A stretch of DNA of 42,099 bases from Bacteroidales bacterium (lineage in GTDB: Bacteria > Bacteroidota > Bacteroidia > Bacteroidales > UBA932). Position numbers and translations under genes: made by a program. Location: assembly GCA_017558775.1 (NCBI GenBank), contig JAFYTP010000014.1, positions 1-42,099 of the forward strand, in the 5' to 3' direction. Shown in pieces: positions 24,248-34,118 of the stretch. Below the pieces are notes generated by a model. The model was not told the DNA's origin, ran no database searches, and was given only the letters and a program-made list of their open reading frames with translations. The first letter of the stretch is position 1. Each line of letters opens with the position of its first letter.

Positions 24248-25723
24248 ATGAAAAAGTTCTCCTATTTGATCGTCTTTGCGACGCTGCTGGTGGCTTCCTG
24301 CGCCAAGGATGCGCCGGAGGCCCCCGAGCAGCCGAAAGTCTATCCTTATGCGTCGGTCATGTCCGGCAACGAGAATCTTCCCTGCGGCGGCGTCATTTCC
24401 ACCCAGTTTGCTGACTCTCCTTATGGCTCTGACATCAGCAAATTGGTGGATAACGACGTGACGACGGCTTTCGTTACGGAGCACAACGATTTCTATGTGC
24501 TCTGGAGCGGAAAAAAGGCTTTTTCCCTGAAGTCCTATGCCCTCGTTTCCGCTACAGGTGAAGGCACGGTTCCTTCTTCCTGGGTGCTCTCCGGCTCCAA
24601 CGACAACAAGTCCTGGATCCGGCTGGACGCCAAGAAGGGGGAGACCTTCTCCGGTGAGCATGTAAAGAAGGAGTACAAGATCAGAGGCGCGTCTTCGTAC
24701 AAGTATTATCGCTTCGCCTTCACCGCTACCGACAAGACATCGGCCATTGCCGAACTCTATCTGGTCGACGGCACGGCGACGGACATCAACGACTTGATGC
24801 CGTTCTCCAATGGCGATACGCACAGTACCTGGACGCCCATGGGCCAGTTCTGCGAGAATAGGCACAAGACCACGGATTCCGACCTGGAGTGGCTTGCCAA
24901 TCCGGAGAATGAGCCCACCATCGCCATCGAGGCCGAACATCTCGATTGGCACGACTGCGACGTGGTTCTCTATCCTTACGGCACCCCGGTCCCGGCCGAT
25001 GTGAACCAGCATGCGATCGGGGACTGCTGCGCCCTCGCCGTCTTTGCTTCCATGGCCTATCTGTATCCCTCGTTCATCAAGGACATTATCACCGACAATG
25101 GCAACCATACCTACACGGTGAAGATGTATGATCCACAGGGTGAGCCGGTAAACGTCACCCTGTCTTCCAAATTCCTGTGCAACGGAGAGTTAAACTGCGA
25201 CGGTGTGACCGGTAAGCATGGCGTCGTATGCTGGTCTTCGATCCTGGAGAAAGCCGTCATGAAATGGAACAGTGTCTATCACTGCAATAACCTTCTGGAC
25301 GGTATCGCAACCGAACACACCTCTCCTCTTTTCACTGGCAACGGAGACAGCTTTGCCTTCAGCTCCGGCGTCCTGGACTATGAACAGATGGAAAGGGCCG
25401 TGACCGTGCTTCTGAACCAAGGCTATCTGGTGATCGGCGGCTTTAAAGATGATGGCGAGCTCATTGGCGACGGTCCTTATAAGACGGTCAACGGTCACGC
25501 TTTCACTTTCCTGCTGGATGAGAGCACCAATGCCCTTTATGGCATGCGGAATCCCTGGGGCTATGCCAACGGCGGCGACCCCTCCGACCCGAAAGACGGT
25601 GTGGCTGCCATTGTCAATGACGGCAGGACGCAGCCGCAGATCGATATCCGGGTGTGCCATCCTGGCGCCGCCCTTGCCTACAAGCAGCCGCTCCTGCTTC
25701 CTTATACCCCTCCTCAGTGGTAA
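24248..25723 (+). CDS. Discoidin (F5/8C)-calpain-like cysteine peptidase lipoprotein
   Basis: The 491-residue lipoprotein has a lipobox VASC (Cys18). Residues ~40-175 look like an F5/8 type C (discoidin) beta sandwich (ISKLVDNDVTTAF, SWVLSGSNDNKSW, YYRFAF). The C-terminal half matches the calpain catalytic core: QHAIGDCCALAVFASMA (Gln254, Cys260), the WSSILEKAVMKW helix, NGHAF (His417) and RNPWG (Asn435), giving a complete Cys-His-Asn triad. Calpains are papain-like cysteine endopeptidases; bacterial forms such as Porphyromonas Tpr are known. No EF-hand is seen. Adjacent residue Cys261 replaces the usual Trp of GDCWFL. The location between a metallopeptidase and a DUF4302 gene in a Sus locus points to extracellular glycoprotein cleavage, which is inference. 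Confidence 0.82.
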   Translation: MKKFSYLIVFATLLVASCAKDAPEAPEQPKVYPYASVMSGNENLPCGGVISTQFADSPYGSDISKLVDNDVTTAFVTEHNDFYVLWSGKKAFSLKSYALVSATGEGTVPSSWVLSGSNDNKSWIRLDAKKGETFSGEHVKKEYKIRGASSYKYYRFAFTATDKTSAIAELYLVDGTATDINDLMPFSNGDTHSTWTPMGQFCENRHKTTDSDLEWLANPENEPTIAIEAEHLDWHDCDVVLYPYGTPVPADVNQHAIGDCCALAVFASMAYLYPSFIKDIITDNGNHTYTVKMYDPQGEPVNVTLSSKFLCNGELNCDGVTGKHGVVCWSSILEKAVMKWNSVYHCNNLLDGIATEHTSPLFTGNGDSFAFSSGVLDYEQMERAVTVLLNQGYLVIGGFKDDGELIGDGPYKTVNGHAFTFLLDESTNALYGMRNPWGYANGGDPSDPKDGVAAIVNDGRTQPQIDIRVCHPGAALAYKQPLLLPYTPPQW

Positions 25724-25743
25724 CCAATTAACAATTCGATATT

Positions 25744-27009
25744 ATGTCTAACTACGTAAAAATAGCAACGATGGCCCTCTGCCTCATACTGAGCGGCTGT
25801 GGCCTTACCAACCCTTACGAGAAATGGCTCAATGACGATCAGGACCCGGACAGACTGCGTCCGTCGGAACTGAAGGCCGTGCTCTGTGATGTAGGAACCT
25901 GGATGGTGGATTATGATGGAACCGACGTGTTCTTCCAGTTCGGTACCGACTGGTCGCTCACTTCCGATTCCGAAATCCCGCAGGTGGCTACGAATTCCAC
26001 TTATAACCTCATGTCCATATCGGCCCGGGAAATCAGCCTGACACTGGTTGGCGCGGGACACTTTTCGTATATTGAGAGCGGTGCGGAGGAGACCTACATC
26101 GTGAAGGAGTTCTCCAAATCTTCCATCAGCGCCGTCGGAAAAAGCAGCGGCAAGGCCCTTACCTTCGTCCCCGGAGACGAGACTGCGCTGGCCGCCATCG
26201 CCGCCTCGAAAGAAGCGCTGCTGGTGACCGTCGAGCTTTGCAATTCCTTCGTTTCCGCCGGCTTCAAGACGGCTGTTGTCCATAATGCCGACGGCGACTT
26301 TGTCTGCCACTTCTCCATCAATCCCGAACCTCGCACCATGCAGTTTGACGTGATTGTCGATGGTGAACTCAGCCATACCACCATCGGCGTTGAGGCCAAT
26401 GAAGACGGGAGCCTGGATTTCGTGTCCTCCATCACCCTGGAAGGGGAGGAAGTCTCCGGCCTTGTCTCCACCAGCAACGGCGTGGCTTTCAAGGGCGGCG
26501 ACGGTCTGAAAGTGAAGTCGAACGGGGACTCCCGGATTTTCTACCTGGGCGGCGACTATTATACCCATGCCATCAACCTGCGTGATGGACGCGGTGAGGC
26601 CGTGCAGTATGTTTACGATGAGATTACCCCGCATGATGAATGGGGAGACATCGAGCTGAATGAGCGTGAGACCCGGCCCCTGGTTTTCTGCCCGGACAAT
26701 GACAAGGAACGTTACTGGTACACCTTCTTCGACAGCTTCAAGGAAGAGGAAGGCCCCAAGGTATCGGCCCAGTACAATGATATTATCTTCATGTCCAAGT
26801 CGGACGGTTATATGCCCTTCGGCTGCTGGGAAGATGACAAGGGAGAAATTGACAATGCGCCGGAGATCCTGAACACGATGCCCCGTTTCATGAACGGCTA
26901 TTTCCACAAGGATGGCCTTATCCTGGTGCATGACTATGATGATGAGGGCTACTCCTACATGTGGATCATCAGCCCCACGACGGATTTCTGGGTTAGAGCG
27001 AGAGATTAA
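25744..27009 (+). CDS. DUF4302-like lipoprotein
   Basis: The 421-residue protein starts MSNYVKIATMALCLILSGC (lipobox LSGC, Cys19). The mature part is beta-rich. Its early segment DRLRPSELKAVLCDVGTWMVDYDG followed by FFQFGTDWSLTSDSEI resembles the DUF4302 family, which I recall next to SusD and zinc peptidase genes in Bacteroidales. There is no recognisable catalytic motif. It may be a surface glycan- or peptide-binding partner of the SusCD complex. It lies 20 nt after the calpain-like gene and 1 nt before the GH92 gene, so it belongs to the same operon. Confidence 0.7.
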   Translation: MSNYVKIATMALCLILSGCGLTNPYEKWLNDDQDPDRLRPSELKAVLCDVGTWMVDYDGTDVFFQFGTDWSLTSDSEIPQVATNSTYNLMSISAREISLTLVGAGHFSYIESGAEETYIVKEFSKSSISAVGKSSGKALTFVPGDETALAAIAASKEALLVTVELCNSFVSAGFKTAVVHNADGDFVCHFSINPEPRTMQFDVIVDGELSHTTIGVEANEDGSLDFVSSITLEGEEVSGLVSTSNGVAFKGGDGLKVKSNGDSRIFYLGGDYYTHAINLRDGRGEAVQYVYDEITPHDEWGDIELNERETRPLVFCPDNDKERYWYTFFDSFKEEEGPKVSAQYNDIIFMSKSDGYMPFGCWEDDKGEIDNAPEILNTMPRFMNGYFHKDGLILVHDYDDEGYSYMWIISPTTDFWVRARD

Positions 27010-27010
27010 G

Positions 27011-29098
27011 ATGTATCGTAAGTTTTTAAGCGGCTGCCTGCTGGCCATGACCATGGCGGCATGCGTTTCCCCGCGTGTGATGGAAGTGGATCCTTTCATC
27101 GGTACGGGTTTCCATGGGCATACCTTCCCCGGAGCCACCACGCCCAACGGCCTGGTCCAGCTGAGCCCGGACACCCGTACCGAAGACTGGGATGCCTGCA
27201 GCGGCTACCACTATAGCGACGACGCCATCCTGGGCTTCTCGCACACGCACCTGAGCGGTACCGGCTGCTCCGACCTGGGCGACTTCCTCTTCACCCCGGC
27301 CGTCGGCGAGGTCCAGGAGGTGGACGGGCAGTACGTGATCGCCCCGCTTCCGTTCTCGCACGCCAATGAAAAGGCTTTGCCCGGCTATTACACGGTTCGT
27401 TTTCCGGAAAGGGGAGTGGACGTGTCCCTGACTGCCACGGCCCATGTCGGCGTGCATAAATACAGCTTCACCGGTGCCGGCAAGCGGCAGATTCTCATCA
27501 ACCTGGTCCACGGAATGGGCGAGCCGGAGATTCATGAAGTCTCCGTGACCCAGCTCGGCGCCGACGAGATCTCCGGCACCAAGGTCCAGTCCTGGTGGAT
27601 TCCGCAGCGCGGGGTGTACTTCAATGCCAAGTTCTCGTCCCCGATCCTGCAGCTCGAGAAAAAAGGCTCGACACAGGTGCTGCTCACCTTCGCCGAGGAT
27701 GTCAAGGACCTGACCGCCTTCGTGGGCATCTCCATGACCGACGAGGCCAACGCCCGGACGAACCGCATCAAGGAGACGGAAGGCAAGACCTTCGAAAAGA
27801 TTATGGCCGATGCCTTGCTGACCTGGCAGAACAAGCTGGGCGTCATCGAGGTGGAAGGCGGCAGCGAGAACCTCCGCAGGGTGTTCTACACTGCGCTGTA
27901 CCACACGATGATCGCCCCCAACCTCATCAGCGACTGCGACCAGGCGCCTTTCTACTCCACGCTCTCCCTATGGGATGTGTTCCGTACCTGGGCCCCGCTG
28001 CAGAACCTCATCGACCCGCAGCTCATCTCCGGTATGATCGACAGTATGCTGGATTCCTATGACCGCAACGGCATCCTCCCGGTATGGCCCCTGGCCCACG
28101 GCGAGACCTGGTGCATGATCGGCTATCACAGCATCCCGGTCATTGCCGATGCCTGGCTCTGCGGCATCCGCACCTTCGACGGCAACAAGGCCCTCGACGC
28201 TATGGTGTCGTCCTCCAACCAGGACTGGACGTCTCCCGGCTACAACAAGTACGGCTATGTCCCTTCGGACTTGTATGGACAGGCCGTGTCCGAGACGCTG
28301 GAGATGGCCTACGACGACTGGTGCATCGCCCGCATGGCCGAGAATCTGGGCCGGAAGGATGTGGCCGATGAATACTATGCCCGTTCCAAGCGCTACGAGA
28401 ACCTCTTCGACCCTGCCACCCGTTTCTTCCGGGGAAAGGACAGCAAGGGGAACTGGGTGGAGCCTTTCGACCCGCTCGTGAAGACGGAAGATTTCACCGA
28501 GGCCGTTCCCTGGCAGTTCCGCTTCTTCGTTCCGCACGATGTGCAGGGGCTCGAAAAGCTGATGGGCGGCCGGGAGAAAACGCAGGCCGCGCTGGACTCC
28601 CTCTTCACCTACGAAGCCCTGGAACTCACCGATGACATTGTCGATATGACCGGACTCATCGGCGAATACGCCCATGGCAACGAACCCAGCCACAACATGG
28701 CTTACCTCTTCACGTACCTGGGCCAGCCGGAAAAGACGCAGCATTATGTGCGCCGCATCCTTTCCGAACTCTATTCGGCTACCCCGGAGGGCATTTCCGG
28801 CAACGAGGATTGCGGACAGATGTCGGCCTGGTATGTCATGTCGGTCCTCGGCTTCTACCCGGCTTGCCCGGCCTCCTGCGAGTTCGTGCTCACCTCGCCC
28901 ATCTTCAACAAGGCTACGATAAAGCTGGGCAACGGCAAGACGCTCACCGTCAAGGCCGATAAACCCGAGTACGAGTACATCTCGGCGGTTTACTTCAACG
29001 GTAAGAAGCTTGACACCATGTTCATCACTTACGATGACATCCTCCAGGGCGGCACCCTTGAATTCAAGCTCTCCGAAACCCCCGCTGCTGAGATTTAA
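27011..29098 (+). CDS. GH92 alpha-mannosidase lipoprotein
   Basis: This 695-residue enzyme has the signal MYRKFLSGCLLAMTMAAC (Cys18 lipidated). GH92 hallmarks are DPFIGTGFHGHTFPGA at the N-terminus, GFSHTHLSGTGCSDLGD, SLWDVFRTWAPL, PVWPLAHGETWCMIGYHS, YAHGNEPSH near residue 555 and GNEDCGQMSAWYV near residue 597. GH92 enzymes are calcium-dependent inverting exo-alpha-mannosidases, mostly acting on alpha-1,2 or related linkages of N-glycans or yeast mannan. Linkage specificity cannot be read with certainty. The lipid anchor suggests the outer membrane. I chose ATG 27011, one nt after the previous stop. A frame open upstream overlaps the DUF4302 gene and is not the start. Confidence 0.96.
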   Translation: MYRKFLSGCLLAMTMAACVSPRVMEVDPFIGTGFHGHTFPGATTPNGLVQLSPDTRTEDWDACSGYHYSDDAILGFSHTHLSGTGCSDLGDFLFTPAVGEVQEVDGQYVIAPLPFSHANEKALPGYYTVRFPERGVDVSLTATAHVGVHKYSFTGAGKRQILINLVHGMGEPEIHEVSVTQLGADEISGTKVQSWWIPQRGVYFNAKFSSPILQLEKKGSTQVLLTFAEDVKDLTAFVGISMTDEANARTNRIKETEGKTFEKIMADALLTWQNKLGVIEVEGGSENLRRVFYTALYHTMIAPNLISDCDQAPFYSTLSLWDVFRTWAPLQNLIDPQLISGMIDSMLDSYDRNGILPVWPLAHGETWCMIGYHSIPVIADAWLCGIRTFDGNKALDAMVSSSNQDWTSPGYNKYGYVPSDLYGQAVSETLEMAYDDWCIARMAENLGRKDVADEYYARSKRYENLFDPATRFFRGKDSKGNWVEPFDPLVKTEDFTEAVPWQFRFFVPHDVQGLEKLMGGREKTQAALDSLFTYEALELTDDIVDMTGLIGEYAHGNEPSHNMAYLFTYLGQPEKTQHYVRRILSELYSATPEGISGNEDCGQMSAWYVMSVLGFYPACPASCEFVLTSPIFNKATIKLGNGKTLTVKADKPEYEYISAVYFNGKKLDTMFITYDDILQGGTLEFKLSETPAAEI

Positions 29099-29119
29099 CC
29101 AGATTTGATGTATTCCAAA

Positions 29120-29152
29120 AAAAAGAGAACGGCGTTACACCGTTCTCTTTTT
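29120..29152. terminator. Bidirectional terminator between the GH92 locus and the second susCD pair
   Basis: AAAAAGAGAACGG (29120-29132) and CCGTTCTCTTTTT (29140-29152) form a perfect 13-bp stem with a 7-nt loop. The A-run on one side and T-run on the other serve both strands. It sits between convergent gene ends. Confidence 0.93.
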
Positions 29153-29172
29153 CTTGTCTATTCTATTGAGCG

Positions 29173-30945
29173 CTACTTTTCAGTAGCCCAACCGTTGAGC
29201 TGATGGAGTGCAGGATTGATCTGGCAGACATCGGCAGGGAACGGGAAATACTCGTGTTTGCCCTTGATGAACTGGTGAGGAATGCCTTCATAAGGCTTTC
29301 TCTCGACGTAGTACCATCTGTGCTCGGGCTCTTTATCCTTTGACATGGCGTCGAAGGCCTCAGGATATCTGTCGAGGTCCTTACCGCAAACCTGGTCGGC
29401 GATGCCCCAGCGGACAACATCGTGGAACCGGCAGCTTTCGAACCAGAGTTCGTACTGCTTCTCTTCCTGGACAATGGCGAGCGTAAGCTCGGTCTCAGGC
29501 ACTTCTGCACGGCGCTGAATCTGGTTGAGGGCTTCTTTACCCTTTGCGGCGTCGCTGCTTCCGATGCAGGCCTCGGCATAAAGCAGAAGGGCTTCGGCAT
29601 AGCGGGCGCACTTGGAATTGGACTGATTCGACGCACCGTTAGAAACCTCAGGGACGACATCGATGCCGTTGAGAGACATGAACTTCCAGTTCATATAGTA
29701 GGTACGGCCGAAGAAGCCGTTGGCATTCATGCCTCGCTTCGGATCTTTCTTCTTGTCTGCAAGCGTCCATTCGGAAGCCGGCTTCAGCTCGCCGGAAGTA
29801 TGGTTGTTGCCGACATAGTCGGTATCCCAGCGCATCCAAGGGAATTTATCAAAAATCTCATTGCCATCACTATCGATGCCGTAAAGCCATTCATCGGCCG
29901 TGAAGAAGGTGCCCATACGGCGGGGACCGTTACCATCATGCGCAAGGAACTTGTCTGCGAAATAACCGTTGATGGCTCCGCCGTTCCAGCCGGTCGTTGC
30001 CTGGCAAACCGGCCAGGAATTCATGTTCTTGCCACGCCAGTTAAGCGTGTTGTTCTGATTCCACTTGGCACGGGACTGGTTATCCCCGGACGAGTTATTC
30101 GAGTCATAGACCCAGTTCGGCTCGAAGATCTTTTCCTCGTTGCCATCTCCCGGGGTATGGAAATTCTCCCACCAGCGTTCGCCGGGGACAAGCGCATATT
30201 TGCCGGAGTTGATCAGGTCGCCGAGAAATCTGCGGGCTACATCCATTTCGTTGGCGAATACCGCGGATTTTCCCGCTACAAACTGAGCAAAGCCCTTGGT
30301 CGCAAAAGTGGTAGCGTCCTTGTCTGCCGTGCTGGCTCTTTCTTTCAGATTAGGAATAGCGGCTTCGCATTCAGCGATACACCAGTCAAGAAGGAACTTC
30401 TGAGACTCCACGTTCGTAGGATCCTCATCGGTCAGACAATGATCCACAAGCGGAGGGCACTGCCAGTTGAGAGCCGCAGTCATGTGACACCAGGCGCGGA
30501 TAACCCTCGCCTCGGCGACACAGCGGTCTACCACGGGGCTTGAATAGGCCCCTTCCTTGGTGAAGTTGTCGATAACGAGATTGCAGGCGTAGATTGTTTG
30601 ATACAAGCTTGTATACACCCTCTTGATGATTTCATAAGAGGCGTCATAGCGATACTCGTTGAAAAGACGCACATCAAGATGGTCGTCCTTGTTTTTTCCT
30701 GCAGCGAACACATCATCCGCCGAGTAGTTCAACATGAAGAAATACGGATTCCAGTTTCCGATGGAGCCGTAAACACTCTGAACCAGCTTGGCATAGACAT
30801 TCACCAGGGCGGCTTCTGCAGCTTCGTCGGAGGTGTAATAGGTTTCGTAGGCGACGACACCCTTCTGCGGGATATCCAACTGCTTTGTGCAGGCAGAGAA
30901 AAACAATGTGCAAACCGCCGTTAAGGCTACAATATATTTGTTCAT
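29173..30945 (-). CDS. Second SusD/RagB-family lipoprotein
   Basis: The protein has 590 residues from ATG 30945 (an ATG at 30951 is also possible; AGGAG lies at 30955-30959). It carries the signal MNKYIVALTAVCTLFFSAC with the lipobox Cys. SusD features are DEAAEAALVNVYAKLV, CVAEARVIRAWCHMTAALNW, ARYAEALLLYAEACIGSS, and EEKQYELWFESCRFHDVVRWG with a C-terminal FPFPADVCQINPALHQLNGW. It is a surface-exposed ligand-binding lid paired with the susC gene 19 nt upstream. No enzyme gene is attached to this pair in the window, so its ligand cannot be guessed from context. Confidence 0.97.
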   Translation of the reverse strand: MNKYIVALTAVCTLFFSACTKQLDIPQKGVVAYETYYTSDEAAEAALVNVYAKLVQSVYGSIGNWNPYFFMLNYSADDVFAAGKNKDDHLDVRLFNEYRYDASYEIIKRVYTSLYQTIYACNLVIDNFTKEGAYSSPVVDRCVAEARVIRAWCHMTAALNWQCPPLVDHCLTDEDPTNVESQKFLLDWCIAECEAAIPNLKERASTADKDATTFATKGFAQFVAGKSAVFANEMDVARRFLGDLINSGKYALVPGERWWENFHTPGDGNEEKIFEPNWVYDSNNSSGDNQSRAKWNQNNTLNWRGKNMNSWPVCQATTGWNGGAINGYFADKFLAHDGNGPRRMGTFFTADEWLYGIDSDGNEIFDKFPWMRWDTDYVGNNHTSGELKPASEWTLADKKKDPKRGMNANGFFGRTYYMNWKFMSLNGIDVVPEVSNGASNQSNSKCARYAEALLLYAEACIGSSDAAKGKEALNQIQRRAEVPETELTLAIVQEEKQYELWFESCRFHDVVRWGIADQVCGKDLDRYPEAFDAMSKDKEPEHRWYYVERKPYEGIPHQFIKGKHEYFPFPADVCQINPALHQLNGWATEK

Positions 30946-30964
30946 AATCATTATCTCCTATAAG

Positions 30965-33900
30965 TTAGAAAGAAACAGTTACACCGAACATACATTTACG
31001 CATGCTGGGATATGCACCGATGTCCACACCGCGGCCGGACGCCGAACCGGAAGTCGCCGTCTCGGGATCCATACCCGGATAGCTGGTGAAAGTGAAGAAG
31101 TCATCCAGGGAAACATACAGGCGAAGCTGATTGATGAGAACCTTCTTCGTCAGCTTCTGAGGAATGGTGTAACCGAGCTGGACCTGCCGGATCTTGAAGA
31201 AAGAGCCGTCGAACACGGAAGCGGTGGACCCCCAGAAATTCATGTCGCCGGACACCTTCGCGGGTTCAGGGAACAGGGCGTTCGGGTTTTTCTCGCTCCT
31301 TGAATTCAGATAGAAGTATCTGAGGCTGTTGTGATAACCGGGACGGTAGAGCGTATTCAGGATCTCGCAGCCACCCTGTCCGGAACCGAACACGATGAAG
31401 TCCAAGCCTTTCCACTCAAGATTGAGGGTAATGCCATAGGTATAATCCGGAAGACCCTTACCGATATTTGTCATATCGGCGTCGCTGATCTGCTCATCGC
31501 CGTTGACATCTCTGAGGTTGGGGGTTCCGTCCTCCTTGACGCCGTCATAAATATATCCGCGGATATACCAGATCGGCTGTCCGACTTCAAAGACCGTCTC
31601 GATCGGGTAGTTACTGCCCGAGGCCGGGCTCTGGGTGATTCTCGGAAGAGAGGGGAGGAGGTAGGTAACCCGGTTCTTCAAATAAGAGAAGTTTCCATTG
31701 ATGCCGTAACTGAAGTCACCGATGGTATCTTTCCAGCCGAGTTCGGCCTCAATACCGGTATTGAGCACGTTACCGGCATTGCTGGTAACCCTAGACACAC
31801 CGTACTCCGGCGGCGGAGAATAGGACACAAGCAGATCCCGGGTTTCTTTGCGGTACCAGTCCAAGGTGAAGGAAAGCCTGTTATTGAGGAAGCGTGCATC
31901 CAAACCCGCGTCAATCTGATTTGACTTCTCCCAGGTGAGGTTCGGGTTTGCCAGTCCGTCAGGGGCGGATCCGTAGACGTTTCCGGTCTGATCGACATGG
32001 TATTGGTACCACTGGCTGTTGAGGGAGATGGACGTGGAGTACGGATATCCGCTAAGCACGTTGACGTTACCATTGTAACCCCAAGAGGAACGCACTTTCA
32101 AGAATGAAATGGTGTTGGGGGAAACTGAATTCTTGAACCAAGGCTCATTGCTGATGGTCCAACCTGCAGATACTGAAGGGAAGTAACCCCAGCGGTTCTC
32201 GGGAGAGAGTTTCGAAGAGTCAAAGGCATCTGCGCGGAAGTTCGCCTGGATGCTGTAACGGTTGTCATAGCTATATCCCAGACGGGCGAAATAGGAAAGG
32301 CTGGCAGATTCAGAGGGAGAGTTGCTGAATTTCTTCGTCGCATCGTCCTTCACATAGTTCAGGTAACGGAAGTTAGGGTCGTATCCTTTCAGGATGTCTG
32401 AACCGGAAGCCGTACCGCTGACGTTATCCGAAGTGTTCTTGATGAAGGACATGCCGGCCATCACATTAATGTTGTGCTTGTTTGCAATGGTCGTGTTGTA
32501 GTTGGCAAAATTTTCCCACTGATAGTAGAGTCCGGTATTGGCCGTGGCATTGAGGGAGTATGTCTTGACGTCCGCCTTACCATTGGAGAAATAAGGAGCC
32601 GAATAACTGTGATTGTTGCTCTGGGTGATGCGGAAACCGAAGCGGCTGGTGAAGACCAGACCCTTGAACGGCTTGAGATTCGCAAACAGGACTCCATGGA
32701 CATTGATGCCTCCGCTGGAGCCATCGGTAGCGTCCCTCTGTACGAACGGGCTGCCGCCTCGGGTTTCGTCGATGGCAGAAGTGGCAAACCAGCCATTTTC
32801 GTCACCGAGGAAACTGTAGGGGTACTCGGAAGTGCCTTCCTGAACCGCGTCGTATTTATTTCTGTAATCCTGGTTGAACTGACTCGGGTCGGTCCAATAG
32901 ACAGGCGTGGTAGGGTCGATGGTCATGAGGGACTCGAAGGCGGAACCATAGCCCTGCTGGGAAACGGATTTGGTCGACCATTGTTCGATGGAGATGTTGT
33001 TGCCGACCTGAAGCCAATTGGTGAGATTGTAATCGGCGTTCAACTGGGCGGAAAGTCTCTTGTAAAGATCCTTGTCACCCTTGACGATACCATCCTGGTT
33101 GACATAGTTGATCGATGCGAAATAATGGCCATAATTGTTACCACCCTGGAAGGAGACGGTGTGCTGGATATTCCAGGAAGGGTTGAAGTATTCGCTGAAC
33201 CAATCCGTATCAGTACCATTGTAATGCGCATTCTCCAACTGCTCCTGAATGGCATAGCCTTGCAATCCCTTGTAGTCGATAAACTGCTCGGCGTTCAACA
33301 TTTCAGGCTTATGCGCAAGCGACTGATTGATGAATTTACCGGAATAAGTAATGGATGCATGTCCTTTTCCACCCTGCTTGGTGGTGACGAGAACCACACC
33401 ATTACCAGCCTCTGCACCATAAATTGCCGCGGAAGCCGCGTCCTTGAGGACTTCCATGGACTCGATCAAGGAAGGATCAAGATACTGGATGCTGTTGACC
33501 TTGAGGCCGTCGACAATGATGAGCGGTCCGATGTTGCCGCTGTTGGACGAGACACCACGGACGTTGATCGAAGCGCCGCTTCCGGGAGCGCCGGAGTTGG
33601 TGATGATCTGGACGCCGGCCACCTTTCCCTGGAGGGCGGCAGCCGCATCCGAAGTCGAACGGTTCTTGAGGTCATCCTGACGCACGGAAGCGACAGCGCC
33701 GGTGAGGTCGGACTTCTTCTGGACACCGTAACCGATGACCACCGTCTCGTCAAGGTACGTCACATCCTCCTCGAGCATGATGGTGACGACAGATTGATTG
33801 CCAACGGCGACCTGCTTGTCGGCAAAACCGAGGCAGCTTACGATAAGCGTCGCATTTGCGGGGACTGTCAGCTGGAACTGTCCATTAAAATCCGTGACGG

Positions 33901-34075
33901 TACCATTGCTGGTTTGACCAGCAACCATGACTGCCGCTCCGATAATGGGAGCACCAGTGCCGTCAACAACCTTTCCGCTCAAAGAGCGGTTCTGTGCAAA
34001 AGCATTGCCTGAACACAGAACGAGTGCTGCAGCCATCATAATGGAGGCAGCAACCTTTAAAAAGTGTTTTAACAT
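30965..34075 (-). CDS. Second SusC/RagA-family TonB-linked transporter
   Basis: This 1036-residue protein has a signal peptide ending SGNAFAQ and a carboxypeptidase-D-like domain (SLSGKVVDGTGAPIIGAAV). The TonB box region DETVVIGYGVQKK, the plug (INVRGVSS, LIIVDGLKV, IESMEVLKDAASAAIYGAEAGNG) and a barrel ending SF follow. It is clearly divergent from the transporter at 18325-21486 and is not a recent duplicate. It forms a bicistronic unit with the downstream susD and has a good promoter at 34119-34147. Coding GC looks somewhat lower than in the GH92 locus. Confidence 0.97.
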   Translation of the reverse strand: MLKHFLKVAASIMMAAALVLCSGNAFAQNRSLSGKVVDGTGAPIIGAAVMVAGQTSNGTVTDFNGQFQLTVPANATLIVSCLGFADKQVAVGNQSVVTIMLEEDVTYLDETVVIGYGVQKKSDLTGAVASVRQDDLKNRSTSDAAAALQGKVAGVQIITNSGAPGSGASINVRGVSSNSGNIGPLIIVDGLKVNSIQYLDPSLIESMEVLKDAASAAIYGAEAGNGVVLVTTKQGGKGHASITYSGKFINQSLAHKPEMLNAEQFIDYKGLQGYAIQEQLENAHYNGTDTDWFSEYFNPSWNIQHTVSFQGGNNYGHYFASINYVNQDGIVKGDKDLYKRLSAQLNADYNLTNWLQVGNNISIEQWSTKSVSQQGYGSAFESLMTIDPTTPVYWTDPSQFNQDYRNKYDAVQEGTSEYPYSFLGDENGWFATSAIDETRGGSPFVQRDATDGSSGGINVHGVLFANLKPFKGLVFTSRFGFRITQSNNHSYSAPYFSNGKADVKTYSLNATANTGLYYQWENFANYNTTIANKHNINVMAGMSFIKNTSDNVSGTASGSDILKGYDPNFRYLNYVKDDATKKFSNSPSESASLSYFARLGYSYDNRYSIQANFRADAFDSSKLSPENRWGYFPSVSAGWTISNEPWFKNSVSPNTISFLKVRSSWGYNGNVNVLSGYPYSTSISLNSQWYQYHVDQTGNVYGSAPDGLANPNLTWEKSNQIDAGLDARFLNNRLSFTLDWYRKETRDLLVSYSPPPEYGVSRVTSNAGNVLNTGIEAELGWKDTIGDFSYGINGNFSYLKNRVTYLLPSLPRITQSPASGSNYPIETVFEVGQPIWYIRGYIYDGVKEDGTPNLRDVNGDEQISDADMTNIGKGLPDYTYGITLNLEWKGLDFIVFGSGQGGCEILNTLYRPGYHNSLRYFYLNSRSEKNPNALFPEPAKVSGDMNFWGSTASVFDGSFFKIRQVQLGYTIPQKLTKKVLINQLRLYVSLDDFFTFTSYPGMDPETATSGSASGRGVDIGAYPSMRKCMFGVTVSF

Positions 34076-34118
34076 TGGTTTAATAGGTAAAAAAGAATTG
34101 TATGGTTACTAATTTTTA

